DNA from: DATFLL01 sp035267785 | GTDB lineage: Bacteria > Pseudomonadota > Gammaproteobacteria > DATFLL01 | Direction of reading: 5' to 3' | Length of the DNA stretch: 26,271 bases | Assembly (NCBI GenBank): GCA_035267785.1 | Contig: DATFLL010000110.1 | Location: 1 to 26,271 of the forward strand | Shown here: positions 6,622 through 13,700 of the stretch, piece by piece | How positions within the stretch are numbered: the stretch's first letter is position 1 | Layout: every line of letters begins with the position of its first letter | Position numbers and translations under genes: made by a program | Notes under the pieces: model-generated | Seen by the model: only the letters and a program-made list of their open reading frames with translations | What the model was told of the DNA's origin: nothing | Databases searched by the model: none

Positions 6622-7491
6622 ATGGCCCTCATCAAAGCGATCGGCGAACGGCGTCGTACCCAGAGTCCGGGCGCCGCCAGAACCAAGGGCGGACGCATTC
6701 GGGCCGACCAGGTGACGGTGGTCTTCGAGACACCCGGACAGAGCCACGTCGCCGTGGCGGAGACCTCCATGGATATCGCGGCGGGCGAATTCATCTGCCT
6801 GCTCGGACCGTCCGGCTGCGGAAAATCGACCATCATGAATGCCGTGGCGGGCTTTGTTCGCCCGACGACCGGCAGTGTTACCGTCGACGGCCAGCCGGTG
6901 AAACGCCCCGGCCCCGAACGGGGGATGGTTTTTCAGCAGCACTCCCTGTTTCCGTGGAAGACGGTGCTGCAGAACGTGATGTTCGGACCGCTGATGGCGG
7001 GCGTTGGCCAGGTCGAGGCCGAAAGCACGGCCCGCACCTTTCTGAACATGGTCGGCCTGGAGTCCTTTGCCTCCCATTATCCGATGACGCTGTCGGGGGG
7101 CATGCAGCAGCGCGTGGGTATCGCACGAGCCCTGGCCAATTATCCGTCGGTACTGCTCATGGACGAGCCCTTCGGGGCACTGGACGCACAGACCCGGACC
7201 ATGATGCAGGAGAGCCTGCTCAAGCTGTGGGACGACTTCAAAACGACCGTGCTGTTCGTTACTCACGACATCGATGAGGCCGTCTTCCTTGCCGATCGCG
7301 TCCTGGTCATGAGCGCCGCGCCCGGGCGCATCATCGCCGACCTGCCGATCACCCTGCCGCGGCCGCGCACGACCGATGTCATGGTCCTGCCGGAATTCAT
7401 GCAGGTCAAAAAGCAATGCATGGACCTGATCCGCCAGGAGAGTCTGGTGGCCTTCGAACAGCAGCGGCTGCGCCTGGCGGCGGGTGCGTAG
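6622..7491 (+). CDS. ABC importer ATPase (SsuB/TauB-like)
   Basis: A 289-residue cytoplasmic nucleotide-binding subunit. All motifs are intact: Walker A GPSGCGKST (62-70), Q-loop in VFQQHSLFPW (about 105), signature LSGGMQQR (157-164), Walker B VLLMDEPF (177-184), D-loop ALD, and switch His in VTHDIDEA (215). The Q-loop SLFPW and the ending with APGRI are typical of the nitrate/sulfonate/taurine class of ABC ATPases. GGAG at 6610-6613 precedes the ATG. It powers the permease encoded at 5010. The next gene starts eight bases after its stop. Confidence 0.95.
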   Translation: MALIKAIGERRRTQSPGAARTKGGRIRADQVTVVFETPGQSHVAVAETSMDIAAGEFICLLGPSGCGKSTIMNAVAGFVRPTTGSVTVDGQPVKRPGPERGMVFQQHSLFPWKTVLQNVMFGPLMAGVGQVEAESTARTFLNMVGLESFASHYPMTLSGGMQQRVGIARALANYPSVLLMDEPFGALDAQTRTMMQESLLKLWDDFKTTVLFVTHDIDEAVFLADRVLVMSAAPGRIIADLPITLPRPRTTDVMVLPEFMQVKKQCMDLIRQESLVAFEQQRLRLAAGA

Positions 7492-7499
7492 CGAGGGTC

Positions 7500-8159
7500 A
7501 TGGCCGTGCGTAAGCTGACTCTCGCCGCTGTCCTGATTGTCGCCGTCGGGTTGGGCGCCGGTGTGGCCCTGGGCGTGATGCGCGAGCACTCGTCGTCGCA
7601 GGTACCCGCGCTCGCCGCCGAGGTGCTGGTCTCGCCCAAGCCTTTTGCCGGTTACACCCTGGTCGATCAGGACGCCCAGATCTTTGACGAACGGGATCTC
7701 CTCGGTAAGTGGAGCTTTGTGTTCTTCGGTTACACGCACTGCCCGGACATCTGTCCGATGACACTGAGCCTCCTGAAACAGGTCAAGACGGCGTTGAAGG
7801 ACGATGGTGAATCCGTCGCCGATCTCCAGGTTGTGTTCATTAGCGTCGACCCGGCGCGTGACACCCCCAATCACCTGCGCGACTACGTCCACTATTTCGA
7901 CAAGGGGTTCGTCGGAGTGACCGGCGCTCCCGACCAGATTCATATCGCGGAGACCGACGTCGGTGCGGTTCATAAGTTCGGCGCCAAGGACGCGAACGGT
8001 CAGTATGAGGTGAACCACAGCTCGTACATCTACCTGATTGACCCATTGGGTCGGCTGTATGCCCGTTTCAACGGCATCGACGAGGTCCCGCACATCGTCG
8101 AACGCTACCGGGCGGTCCGCCACTACTACGCCGCCGGCGCGAACGGGGGCGGGGCATGA
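7500..8159 (+). CDS. SCO1/SenC-family copper chaperone, membrane-anchored thioredoxin fold
   Basis: A 219-residue protein with an N-terminal membrane anchor (residues 6-26) and a periplasmic thioredoxin-fold domain. The copper motif CPDIC (C81, C85) lies in FFGYTHCPDICPMTL, and the third ligand His is H173 in EVNHSSYIYLID. FISVDPARDTP is also typical of SCO. These proteins deliver copper to, or reduce the thiols of, the CuA site of cytochrome c oxidase and related copper enzymes. I took the ATG at 7500 because it begins right before the anchor; the frame is open further upstream inside the ATPase gene. GAGGG lies close to the start. It overlaps the cytochrome gene by four bases (ATGA). Its presence inside an ABC-importer operon is unusual. 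Confidence 0.93.
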   Translation: MAVRKLTLAAVLIVAVGLGAGVALGVMREHSSSQVPALAAEVLVSPKPFAGYTLVDQDAQIFDERDLLGKWSFVFFGYTHCPDICPMTLSLLKQVKTALKDDGESVADLQVVFISVDPARDTPNHLRDYVHYFDKGFVGVTGAPDQIHIAETDVGAVHKFGAKDANGQYEVNHSSYIYLIDPLGRLYARFNGIDEVPHIVERYRAVRHYYAAGANGGGA

Positions 8160-8779
8160 GCACGACAGCGGCGACGTCGACAGCCGGTTGCCTGTTGGCC
8201 GGTGCACTGTGCCTCCTGTCGGCGCCGGCCGGCGCGGACGCGCTCGACGGCACGTATTCGGCGCCGTATGAATCCTGCGGCTTCTGCCACGGTTACGACG
8301 GGAACGTGTCCACCGATCGGTTCCCGAGCATCGCCGGGCAGACGCTCGCGTACCTGACCAAGCAGCTGCGCGACTACCGCGCGGGACATCGAGCGGCGGG
8401 CGGCGAGATGACGCCGGCGGCCAGGGAGCTCGACGAGCATGACCTGCAGACGGTGGCACGCTACTTCGCGAGCCAGACACCGCGGCTGCGAGTGGACGAT
8501 GAGTCGCCGGCGGACCTCGGGCTGGGCCGGCGCCTCTATCTGCGCGGTAAGCCGGGTGTGTTCGCCTGCATCGCCTGTCACGTGCCGCGCGGACGTCCGG
8601 CACCGTTCGGATATCCGCGGGTGCTGGGCCAGAACGCGGCCTACGTGCGCCGCCAAATGAACGACTACCGCAGCGGGCGTCGCCGCAACGACCGTTTTGG
8701 CGTCATGCGACGCATCGCGCGCCGGCTGAGCGCTCGCGAAATTGCCGCGGTGAGCGAATACGCGGCCCGCCGTCTCTAG
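8156..8779 (+). CDS. Diheme cytochrome c (c4-like), exported
   Basis: A 207-residue protein with a signal peptide (hydrophobic core near residues 10-25, cleavage about AGA-DA). It has two heme c sites, CGFCH (41-45) and CIACH (138-142), each followed by a c4-like lobe. Candidate axial Met residues are M85 and M184. The paired YLTKQLRDYRAGHR and YVRRQMNDYRSGRR segments show the internal duplication typical of cytochromes c4. Such proteins carry electrons between the bc1 complex or periplasmic enzymes and terminal oxidases. ATGA coupling to the SCO1 gene suggests a shared function, perhaps feeding or maturing a copper oxidase. It is the last gene of the importer operon. Confidence 0.92.
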   Translation: MSTTAATSTAGCLLAGALCLLSAPAGADALDGTYSAPYESCGFCHGYDGNVSTDRFPSIAGQTLAYLTKQLRDYRAGHRAAGGEMTPAARELDEHDLQTVARYFASQTPRLRVDDESPADLGLGRRLYLRGKPGVFACIACHVPRGRPAPFGYPRVLGQNAAYVRRQMNDYRSGRRRNDRFGVMRRIARRLSAREIAAVSEYAARRL

Positions 8780-8788
8780 GCAGACGGC
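8769..8788 (+). terminator. Hairpin at the end of the importer operon
   Basis: GCCGTCT (8769-8775) pairs perfectly with AGACGGC (8782-8788) around a 6-base loop that includes the cytochrome stop codon. No T run follows, so it may act as an mRNA 3' stabiliser or a Rho-related end rather than an intrinsic terminator. Confidence 0.45.
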
Positions 8789-8823
8789 CTGATCGAATAT
8801 TCAACGGGAACGAGGACGGACCA

Positions 8824-8883
8824 ATGCGCCAACACCTGTTCTTACATGTCATGACAAGCGCGGGCGCCAGGAGGAGCTTATGA
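8824..8883 (+). CDS. Possible 19-residue leader ORF overlapping gntR
   Basis: An ATG at 8824, preceded by GAGG at 8812-8815 with usual spacing, opens a 19-codon frame (MRQHLFLHVMTSAGARRSL). Its TGA stop at 8881-8883 overlaps the gntR ATG in the classic ATGA arrangement. The operator palindrome lies inside this small frame. It may be a translated leader coupling gntR expression, or a chance frame. No relatives are known to me. Confidence 0.3.
   Translation: MRQHLFLHVMTSAGARRSL
8844..8859. promoter_or_regulatory. GntR-type operator, copy 2 (gntR block)
   Basis: ACATGTCATGACAAGC matches copy 3 at 14 of 16 positions and has the palindromic core TGTCATGACA. It ends 20 bases before the gntR start, which fits autoregulation. 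Confidence 0.75.
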
Positions 8884-9686
8884 GCGAACGCCAAGCCGAC
8901 GCGCCGAGCGTCTTTTCCGAAGACGCCGGCGACACACCGCCGGACCACGGCCTTCGAGCCGAGGTCGTGATGTCGCCTTTGCCCCTGTACTCGCAGATAA
9001 AGGACGTCCTGCGCGAGCAAATTCTGGACGGAACCTATCCGGCGCACAGCAAGCTTCCATCTGAGAGCGCGTTGATGGCGACCTTCGAAGTCAGTCGTAT
9101 CACCGTGCGCCAGGCCCTGCGCGACCTGCAGAAGGAAGGATTGACGTTCAGTATTCAGGGCAAGGGCACCTTCGTCACCAAACCCAAGGCTGTCCAGGAA
9201 CTAACCCGGCTGCAGGGGTTCGGCGAGGCGATGGCGCGCAAGGGCTATGAGACCTACTCCAAGCTCACCGGCGCCAGAGAGGTCGGCGCCGACCGGGACG
9301 TGGCGCGCGCACTGGGTTTGTCACGCGGTGAGGCGGTCGTGGAGATCGAGCGTGTGCGGCATCTCAACCGTTCGCCCGTATCCCTGGATGTCAGCTATTT
9401 CCCGGCGGACGTGGGACGCCGCCTGCTGCAGGAGGATCTCGCGGCGCGCGACATCTTCGACATCCTGGAAAACGATTACGCCTTCAGACTGCAGGCGGCC
9501 GACTTGACGATAGACGCCACGGTGGCCGACCGCCGTTTGGCCGGCCACCTCGGTGTCGCCGAGGGTTCGCCCATTTTACGAATCGAACGTCTGACCTACG
9601 TCGACGGCAGTCGGCCGTTGGACTTCGAATATTTGTATTACACGGGGGACGCGTACCAATACCGCCTTCGGGTGGAACGCAACTGA
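8880..9686 (+). CDS. GntR-family transcriptional regulator, HutC subfamily
   Basis: A 268-residue DNA-binding regulator. The winged-helix domain covers residues 37-101 (LYSQIKDVLREQILDG, KLPSESALMATFEVSRITVRQAL, then GKGTFVT). It is followed by a UTRA effector domain to the end, with LTYVDGSRPLDFEYLYYTGDAYQYRLRV typical of HutC/FarR members. UTRA domains bind small effectors such as histidine derivatives, sugars or fatty acids, and the protein usually acts as a dimeric repressor. The ATG at 8880 has AGGAGG at 8869-8874 and gives a 30-residue extension. A second ATG at 8970, just before PLYSQI and preceded by GAGG, would give the usual family length. The operator upstream and two more like it suggest control of the importer, its own block and rnf. 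Confidence 0.93.
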   Translation: MSERQADAPSVFSEDAGDTPPDHGLRAEVVMSPLPLYSQIKDVLREQILDGTYPAHSKLPSESALMATFEVSRITVRQALRDLQKEGLTFSIQGKGTFVTKPKAVQELTRLQGFGEAMARKGYETYSKLTGAREVGADRDVARALGLSRGEAVVEIERVRHLNRSPVSLDVSYFPADVGRRLLQEDLAARDIFDILENDYAFRLQAADLTIDATVADRRLAGHLGVAEGSPILRIERLTYVDGSRPLDFEYLYYTGDAYQYRLRVERN

Positions 9687-9708
9687 GATCGAAGCAGAGG
9701 GGAATGCC

Positions 9709-11454
9709 ATGAGCAACGATGTACAGAATCTGGAAACCATTGAAACCGACATTCTGGTTATCGGCGGGGGGACCGCGGGGCCGATGGCCGCAATCAAGGC
9801 CAAGGAAAAGAACCCGAAACTCAACGTGACGCTGCTGGAGAAGGCCAACGTCAAGCGCAGCGGTGCCATCAGCATGGGTATGGACGGGCTGAACAACGCC
9901 ATCATCCCGGGGCACGCCACACCCGAGCAGTACGTGAAGGAGATCACCGTCGCCAACGACGGCATCGTCAACCAGAAGACCGTCATGGCCTATGCGCAGC
10001 GCAGTTTCGAAATGATCGAGCAGCTCGACCGCTGGGGCGTGAAGTTCGAAAAGGACGAAACGGGCGACTACAACGTCAAGAAGGTCCATCACCTGGGCAC
10101 CTACGTGCTGCCGATGCCCGAAGGCCATCACGTCAAGAAGATCCTCTACCGCCAGCTGCGCCGCCACAGGGTCCAGGTGGTCAACCGCTACACCGCCACG
10201 CGACTGGTCAAGGACACGAGCGGGCGTATCGCCGGCGTCATGGGTGTCAACACTCGAACCGGCGAGTTAGTGCTGATCAAGGCCAAGGCTGTCGTGCTGG
10301 CGACCGGCGCCGCGGGCCGTCTGGGCCTGCCGGCCTCGGGTTACCTGTTCGGGACGTACGAGAACCCGGCCAACGCCGGAGACGGTTACAGCATGGCCTA
10401 CAATGCCGGCGCCGAGCTTTCGGGGATCGAGTGCTACCAGATCAATCCGCTGATCAAGGACTACAACGGTCCGGCCTGTGCCTATGTGACGGGCCCCATG
10501 GGCGGCTTTACGGCCAACGCCAAGGGCGATCGTTTCATCGAGTGCGATTACTGGAGCGGGCAGATGATGCTCGAGTTCTACCGTGAGCTCGAGAGCGGTA
10601 ACGGACCGGTGTTTCTCAAGCTCGACCATCTCGCCGAGGAGACGATCGAGGAGATCGAGGAAATCCTTCATTCAAACGAGCGACCGAGCCGCGGGCGCTT
10701 CCACGAGCGGCGCGGCACGGACTATCGCAACCGGATGGTGGAGATGCACATCTCGGAAATCGGCTTGTGTTCCGGCCACAGCGCCTCGGGTGTGTGGGTC
10801 GACGAGCACGCACGCACCACCGTGCCGGGTCTGTACGCCGCGGGGGACCTTGCCTGCGTGCCGCACAACTACATGCTCGGCGCCTTCGTCTACGGTGCCA
10901 TTGCCGGACAGGACGCCGCCGACTACTGCGACTCGGTCGGCGAACCGGTGCCGGACCCGCAGGCCGTGGCCGAGGAGGGCGAGCGTATCCTCGCCCCGCT
11001 GCACCATGAGGGCGGCATTACCCCCTACCAGATGGAGTACAAGCTGCGGCGCATGGTCAACGACTACCTTCAGCCGCCGAAGGTCACGACCAAGATGGAA
11101 ATCGGTCTGGAGCGCTTTGCCGAAATTCGCCAGGACCTGGCCCGGCTCTCGGCCAAGGACCCCCACGAGCTGCTGCGCGCAATGGAGGTGCATGCGATTC
11201 TCGACTGTGCGGAGATGGCGGCGCGCGCCTCTCTGTACCGCACCGAAAGCCGCTGGGGTCTCTACCACTATCGGGTCGACTACCCCGAGGCGGACGACCA
11301 GAACTGGTACGCCCACGTTCAGGTCAAGCGCGGCGACGACGGGCAGATGAGCTGCTTCAAGCGCGAGATCGAACCCTACATCGTCGAGCTCGACGACAGC
11401 GAAAAGGCGGCCTACAGCAAGCTGCGTATCGCCAACACCACACCCAAGGCCTGA
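9709..11454 (+). CDS. AprA/fumarate-reductase-like flavoprotein
   Basis: A 581-residue cytoplasmic FAD protein of the succinate dehydrogenase/fumarate reductase/AprA superfamily, with no export signal. FAD motifs are the dinucleotide loop GGGTAG (19-24), TLLEKA (41-46), RSGAISMGMDG (50-60), VLATGAAGR (196-204) and VPGLYAAGD (372-380). The N-terminal KRSGA segment and the AprB-like neighbour point to the AprA side of the family. However, it is shorter than AprA (about 620-660 residues), and I do not see its APS-binding RPIPTCLRNHA segment. The fumarate-site HPT and HYTMGG motifs are also absent, with GLCSGHSASGVWVD instead. The reaction is therefore unknown. Ribosome binding site AGAGGGGA. It begins 22 bases after gntR and is followed by its probable small subunit. 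Confidence 0.88.
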   Translation: MSNDVQNLETIETDILVIGGGTAGPMAAIKAKEKNPKLNVTLLEKANVKRSGAISMGMDGLNNAIIPGHATPEQYVKEITVANDGIVNQKTVMAYAQRSFEMIEQLDRWGVKFEKDETGDYNVKKVHHLGTYVLPMPEGHHVKKILYRQLRRHRVQVVNRYTATRLVKDTSGRIAGVMGVNTRTGELVLIKAKAVVLATGAAGRLGLPASGYLFGTYENPANAGDGYSMAYNAGAELSGIECYQINPLIKDYNGPACAYVTGPMGGFTANAKGDRFIECDYWSGQMMLEFYRELESGNGPVFLKLDHLAEETIEEIEEILHSNERPSRGRFHERRGTDYRNRMVEMHISEIGLCSGHSASGVWVDEHARTTVPGLYAAGDLACVPHNYMLGAFVYGAIAGQDAADYCDSVGEPVPDPQAVAEEGERILAPLHHEGGITPYQMEYKLRRMVNDYLQPPKVTTKMEIGLERFAEIRQDLARLSAKDPHELLRAMEVHAILDCAEMAARASLYRTESRWGLYHYRVDYPEADDQNWYAHVQVKRGDDGQMSCFKREIEPYIVELDDSEKAAYSKLRIANTTPKA

Positions 11455-11464
11455 GGAGAACGTC

Positions 11465-11698
11465 ATGCCAATCGCATACACCCCTACGAGCGTGCCCGTT
11501 GTGGTCGACGCCGAGAAATGCATCGCCGACAAGGGCTGCACCGTCTGCATCGATGTCTGTCCGCTCGATGTCCTGGCCGTGGATATGGCCCGAGGCACGG
11601 CCTACATGAAGTACGACGAGTGCTGGTACTGCCTGCCCTGTGAAGTGGACTGTCCGACGAACGCCGTGTCGGTCGAAATCCCGTATTTGCTGCGTTGA
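11465..11698 (+). CDS. AprB-like ferredoxin subunit with two [4Fe-4S] clusters
   Basis: A 77-residue protein with C19-x5-C25-x2-C28-x3-C32P and C53-x2-C56-x2-C59-x3-C63P, enough for two [4Fe-4S] clusters. The longer gap in the first motif and the MKYDECWYCLPCEVDCP segment match AprB, the iron-sulfur subunit of APS reductase. It lacks AprB's long C-terminal tail that wraps AprA. It is almost certainly the electron-transfer partner of the flavoprotein just upstream. GAGGAG overlaps the preceding stop codon, indicating tight coupling. Likely electron donor or acceptor candidates nearby are FdxA and, through it, the Rnf complex. Confidence 0.92.
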   Translation: MPIAYTPTSVPVVVDAEKCIADKGCTVCIDVCPLDVLAVDMARGTAYMKYDECWYCLPCEVDCPTNAVSVEIPYLLR

Positions 11699-11712
11699 GA
11701 AGGAGTCGTTCC

Positions 11713-12666
11713 ATGAGTTTTGCATTCGAAGACACCGACCTGGCTGAGCTTGCCGGACGGCTGGACGAGCCGGATGCCGCCGTGCGGCGCATCGCGGTCA
11801 TGCAACTGGCCGAGACTGCCGAAGTCGACGCCATTTCACTGCTGATCAAGGCGCTGGGCGACGCCGACGCGGACGTGCGCATGGAAGCCGCACGTGCGCT
11901 GGACGAGTTCGAAGGCCCGGAGATCGTGGAGGCGTTGATGGATTCCCTGTCCGATGCCGACGAAGCCGTGCGCGAGGCGGCCGCCGAGTCGCTGAGCGAG
12001 ATCAAGGAAGTCTCGCTGGCCCCATTGATATTGGCCCGACTGCCGGGGCCGGACGCCTTTTCGCGCGCCGCGCTCCTGCGGGCGCTGCGCGAGCTGCGCT
12101 CGGACGGCGCACTGGACCCGGCGATGGACGCCCTGAGCGACGGCGACGCCCGGGTCAGGCGTGAGGCCGTGGGTGTGCTGGGCTATCTCAAAGCGGATGC
12201 GGCCCTGTTCGGGCTCATGAACGCCGCTCGCACCGATGAGGATGCCGAAGTGCGCCGGGCCGCGGTCGGAGCCCTGGTGTTCAGTACCAGCGACAAGATC
12301 GCCGAGACCCTGATCCAGGGGCTCGCCGACGAGAACTGGCGGGTGCGCGAGGAGGCGGCCGCCTCACTCGGGAAGAACGGTGTTCCCGGTGCGGTCAGCG
12401 CGCTGATGGATGCGATGGGCGACGAGTACTGGCAGGTGCGCACCAAGGCCGCCGGTAGTCTCGGCAAGCTCAAGGACCCGCGAGCCGTTCCGGTACTCGG
12501 CGAGGCGCTTTCCTTCCAGGTCAGCAATCTGCGTAAGGAGGCCGCCGCGGCGTTGGGCGAAATCGCCGACCCGGCCGCGCTGCCCTTCCTGGAGGTTGCG
12601 CTCAAGGACTCCGACCCCGACGTGCGCAAGCTCGCCCGCTGGGCAATCGATCGCATCGCCGCCTGA
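11713..12666 (+). CDS. HEAT-repeat (PBS-lyase type) protein
   Basis: A 317-residue protein made almost wholly of about ten helical repeats of about 31 residues. Recurrent units read like DADADVRMEAARALDEF, DENWRVREEAAASLGK and DSDPDVRKLARWAIDRI. Such proteins are alpha-solenoid scaffolds; in other systems they act in pigment ligation or complex assembly. There are no cysteines suited to iron-sulfur binding and no signal peptide. The ATG at 11713 is chosen because AAGGAG (11700-11704) precedes it; an upstream TTG in frame is less likely. Its fixed place between the AprBA-like pair and FdxA suggests it assembles or bridges these redox partners. The function is not known. Confidence 0.92.
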   Translation: MSFAFEDTDLAELAGRLDEPDAAVRRIAVMQLAETAEVDAISLLIKALGDADADVRMEAARALDEFEGPEIVEALMDSLSDADEAVREAAAESLSEIKEVSLAPLILARLPGPDAFSRAALLRALRELRSDGALDPAMDALSDGDARVRREAVGVLGYLKADAALFGLMNAARTDEDAEVRRAAVGALVFSTSDKIAETLIQGLADENWRVREEAAASLGKNGVPGAVSALMDAMGDEYWQVRTKAAGSLGKLKDPRAVPVLGEALSFQVSNLRKEAAAALGEIADPAALPFLEVALKDSDPDVRKLARWAIDRIAA

Positions 12667-12708
12667 GCGCCTGCGCCCGTCAACGAACCGATACGAGGAG
12701 ACCACACG

Positions 12709-13038
12709 ATGGCATACGTCGTAACCGAAGCCTGTATCCGCTGCAAATACACCGACTGCGTCGAAGTCTGTCCTGTCGATTGCTTTCACGAAGGTCCGAA
12801 CTTTCTGGTGATCGATCCCGTGGAGTGCATCGACTGCACGCTCTGCGTGCCCGAGTGTCCGGTGGGCGCGATCTATTCACTGGAGGACCTGCCCGCGGAC
12901 CAGCAGGAATACGTGCAGCTCAACGAGGAACTGGCCAGGGACTGGCCGGTAATCGCCGCGGCGAAGGACCCGCTGCCCGACGCCGAGGACTGGGCCGAGG
13001 CGACGGGTAAGCGCGAGTACCTGCAATTGGGCGGCTGA
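12709..13038 (+). CDS. fdxA: 7Fe ferredoxin, FdxA/Azotobacter FdI type
   Basis: A 109-residue ferredoxin. Cysteines C9, C12, C17, C21, C25, C40, C43, C46 and C50 match Azotobacter ferredoxin I with an offset of one residue. C9, C17 and C50 should therefore hold a [3Fe-4S] cluster, and C21, C40, C43 and C46 a [4Fe-4S] cluster. The C-terminal helix QEYVQLNEELARDWPVI is also family-typical. These are low-potential one-electron carriers in the cytoplasm. GAGGAG precedes the ATG at good spacing. Lying between the AprBA-like/HEAT genes and rnfA, it is the natural soluble carrier between the Rnf complex and the flavoprotein. A housekeeping fdxA is often present elsewhere, so this may be a dedicated copy. 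Confidence 0.95.
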   Translation: MAYVVTEACIRCKYTDCVEVCPVDCFHEGPNFLVIDPVECIDCTLCVPECPVGAIYSLEDLPADQQEYVQLNEELARDWPVIAAAKDPLPDAEDWAEATGKREYLQLGG

Positions 13039-13058
13039 GCTCTTAGTTGCGGGTGCCA

Positions 13059-13074
13059 ACTTGTCATGACAAGT
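13059..13074. promoter_or_regulatory. GntR-type operator, copy 3 (rnf operon)
   Basis: ACTTGTCATGACAAGT is a perfect 16-base palindrome in the 49-base gap between fdxA and rnfA. It ends 13 bases before the rnfA start and directly borders the ribosome binding site GGGGAGG. It probably controls rnf transcription, or blocks readthrough from fdxA. Confidence 0.78.
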
Positions 13075-13087
13075 CGGGGAGGTAGGT

Positions 13088-13666
13088 GTGAGTCACTATC
13101 TGATGCTGCTCGCCAGCACGATCCTGGTCAACAACTTCGTGCTGGTGAAGTTCCTGGGTCTGTGTCCGTTCATGGGGGTCTCGCGCAAGCAGACCGCCGC
13201 GGTCGGCATGGGGCTGGCGACCACGTTCGTGCTGACGCTCTCCTCAGTTTGCAGTTACCTCGCCAATGAGTATCTGTTGGCGCCGCTCGGGCTGGAGTAT
13301 CTGCGCACCATCACCTTCATCCTGGTGATCGCCGTAGTGGTGCAGTTCACCGAGATGGTGGTGCGCCGCGTCAGCCCGCTGCTCTACAACGTGCTCGGCA
13401 TCTACCTGCCGCTCATCACCACCAATTGCGCGGTCCTCGGTGTGGCGCTGCTCAACATCCAGGAGCGCCACGGGCTGATCGACTCGGCGGTGTTCGGGCT
13501 GGGCGCGGCGCTGGGATTTTCCCTGGTCCTGGTGTTGTTCGCCGCCATGCGCGAGCGCATCGAGGCCGGCGACGTGCCGCTCAGCTTTCGCGGTACGCCC
13601 GTGGCGCTGATGACGGCCGGCTTCATGTCGATGGCCTTCATGGGCTTTTCGGGACTGGGGAGGTGA
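13088..13666 (+). CDS. rnfA: Rnf complex membrane subunit RnfA
   Basis: A 192-residue, six-helix inner-membrane subunit of the Rnf ferredoxin:NAD oxidoreductase. It starts with GTG, preceded by GGGGAGG at 13077-13083. Signatures are NNFVLVKFLGLCPFMGVSRK at the N-terminus and LPLITTNCAVLGVALLN in the middle. C26 and C114 are the conserved cysteines that, together with the matching pair in RnfE, hold a [2Fe-2S] cluster inside the membrane. It heads the operon rnfABCDGE behind an operator copy. The complex couples electron flow between NADH and ferredoxin to ion movement. Here it probably spends the ion gradient to reduce ferredoxin. Confidence 0.97.
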   Translation: MSHYLMLLASTILVNNFVLVKFLGLCPFMGVSRKQTAAVGMGLATTFVLTLSSVCSYLANEYLLAPLGLEYLRTITFILVIAVVVQFTEMVVRRVSPLLYNVLGIYLPLITTNCAVLGVALLNIQERHGLIDSAVFGLGAALGFSLVLVLFAAMRERIEAGDVPLSFRGTPVALMTAGFMSMAFMGFSGLGR

Positions 13667-13670
13667 GACG

Positions 13671-13700
13671 ATGAAAGCCGGTGAGGGGTATCCAACATGA
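13671..13700 (+). CDS. Possible 9-residue minicistron before rnfB
   Basis: GGGGAGG at 13657-13663, at the very end of rnfA, is well placed for the ATG at 13671. That frame (MKAGEGYPT) stops at 13698-13700, overlapping the rnfB ATG. It may couple rnfA and rnfB translation. It could equally be chance, as GAGGGG at 13683-13688 can serve rnfB directly. Confidence 0.25.
   Translation: MKAGEGYPT

Noticed and set aside
7263..8603. Minus-strand frame of 446 codons across the SCO1/cytochrome genes
   Set aside because: It is arginine-rich, has no recognisable domain and is opposite two confidently identified genes.
9709..11698. True dissimilatory APS reductase (aprBA)
   Set aside because: The large subunit is too short, the APS-site segment is not seen, the small subunit lacks the long tail, and no sat or qmo genes are nearby in the window.
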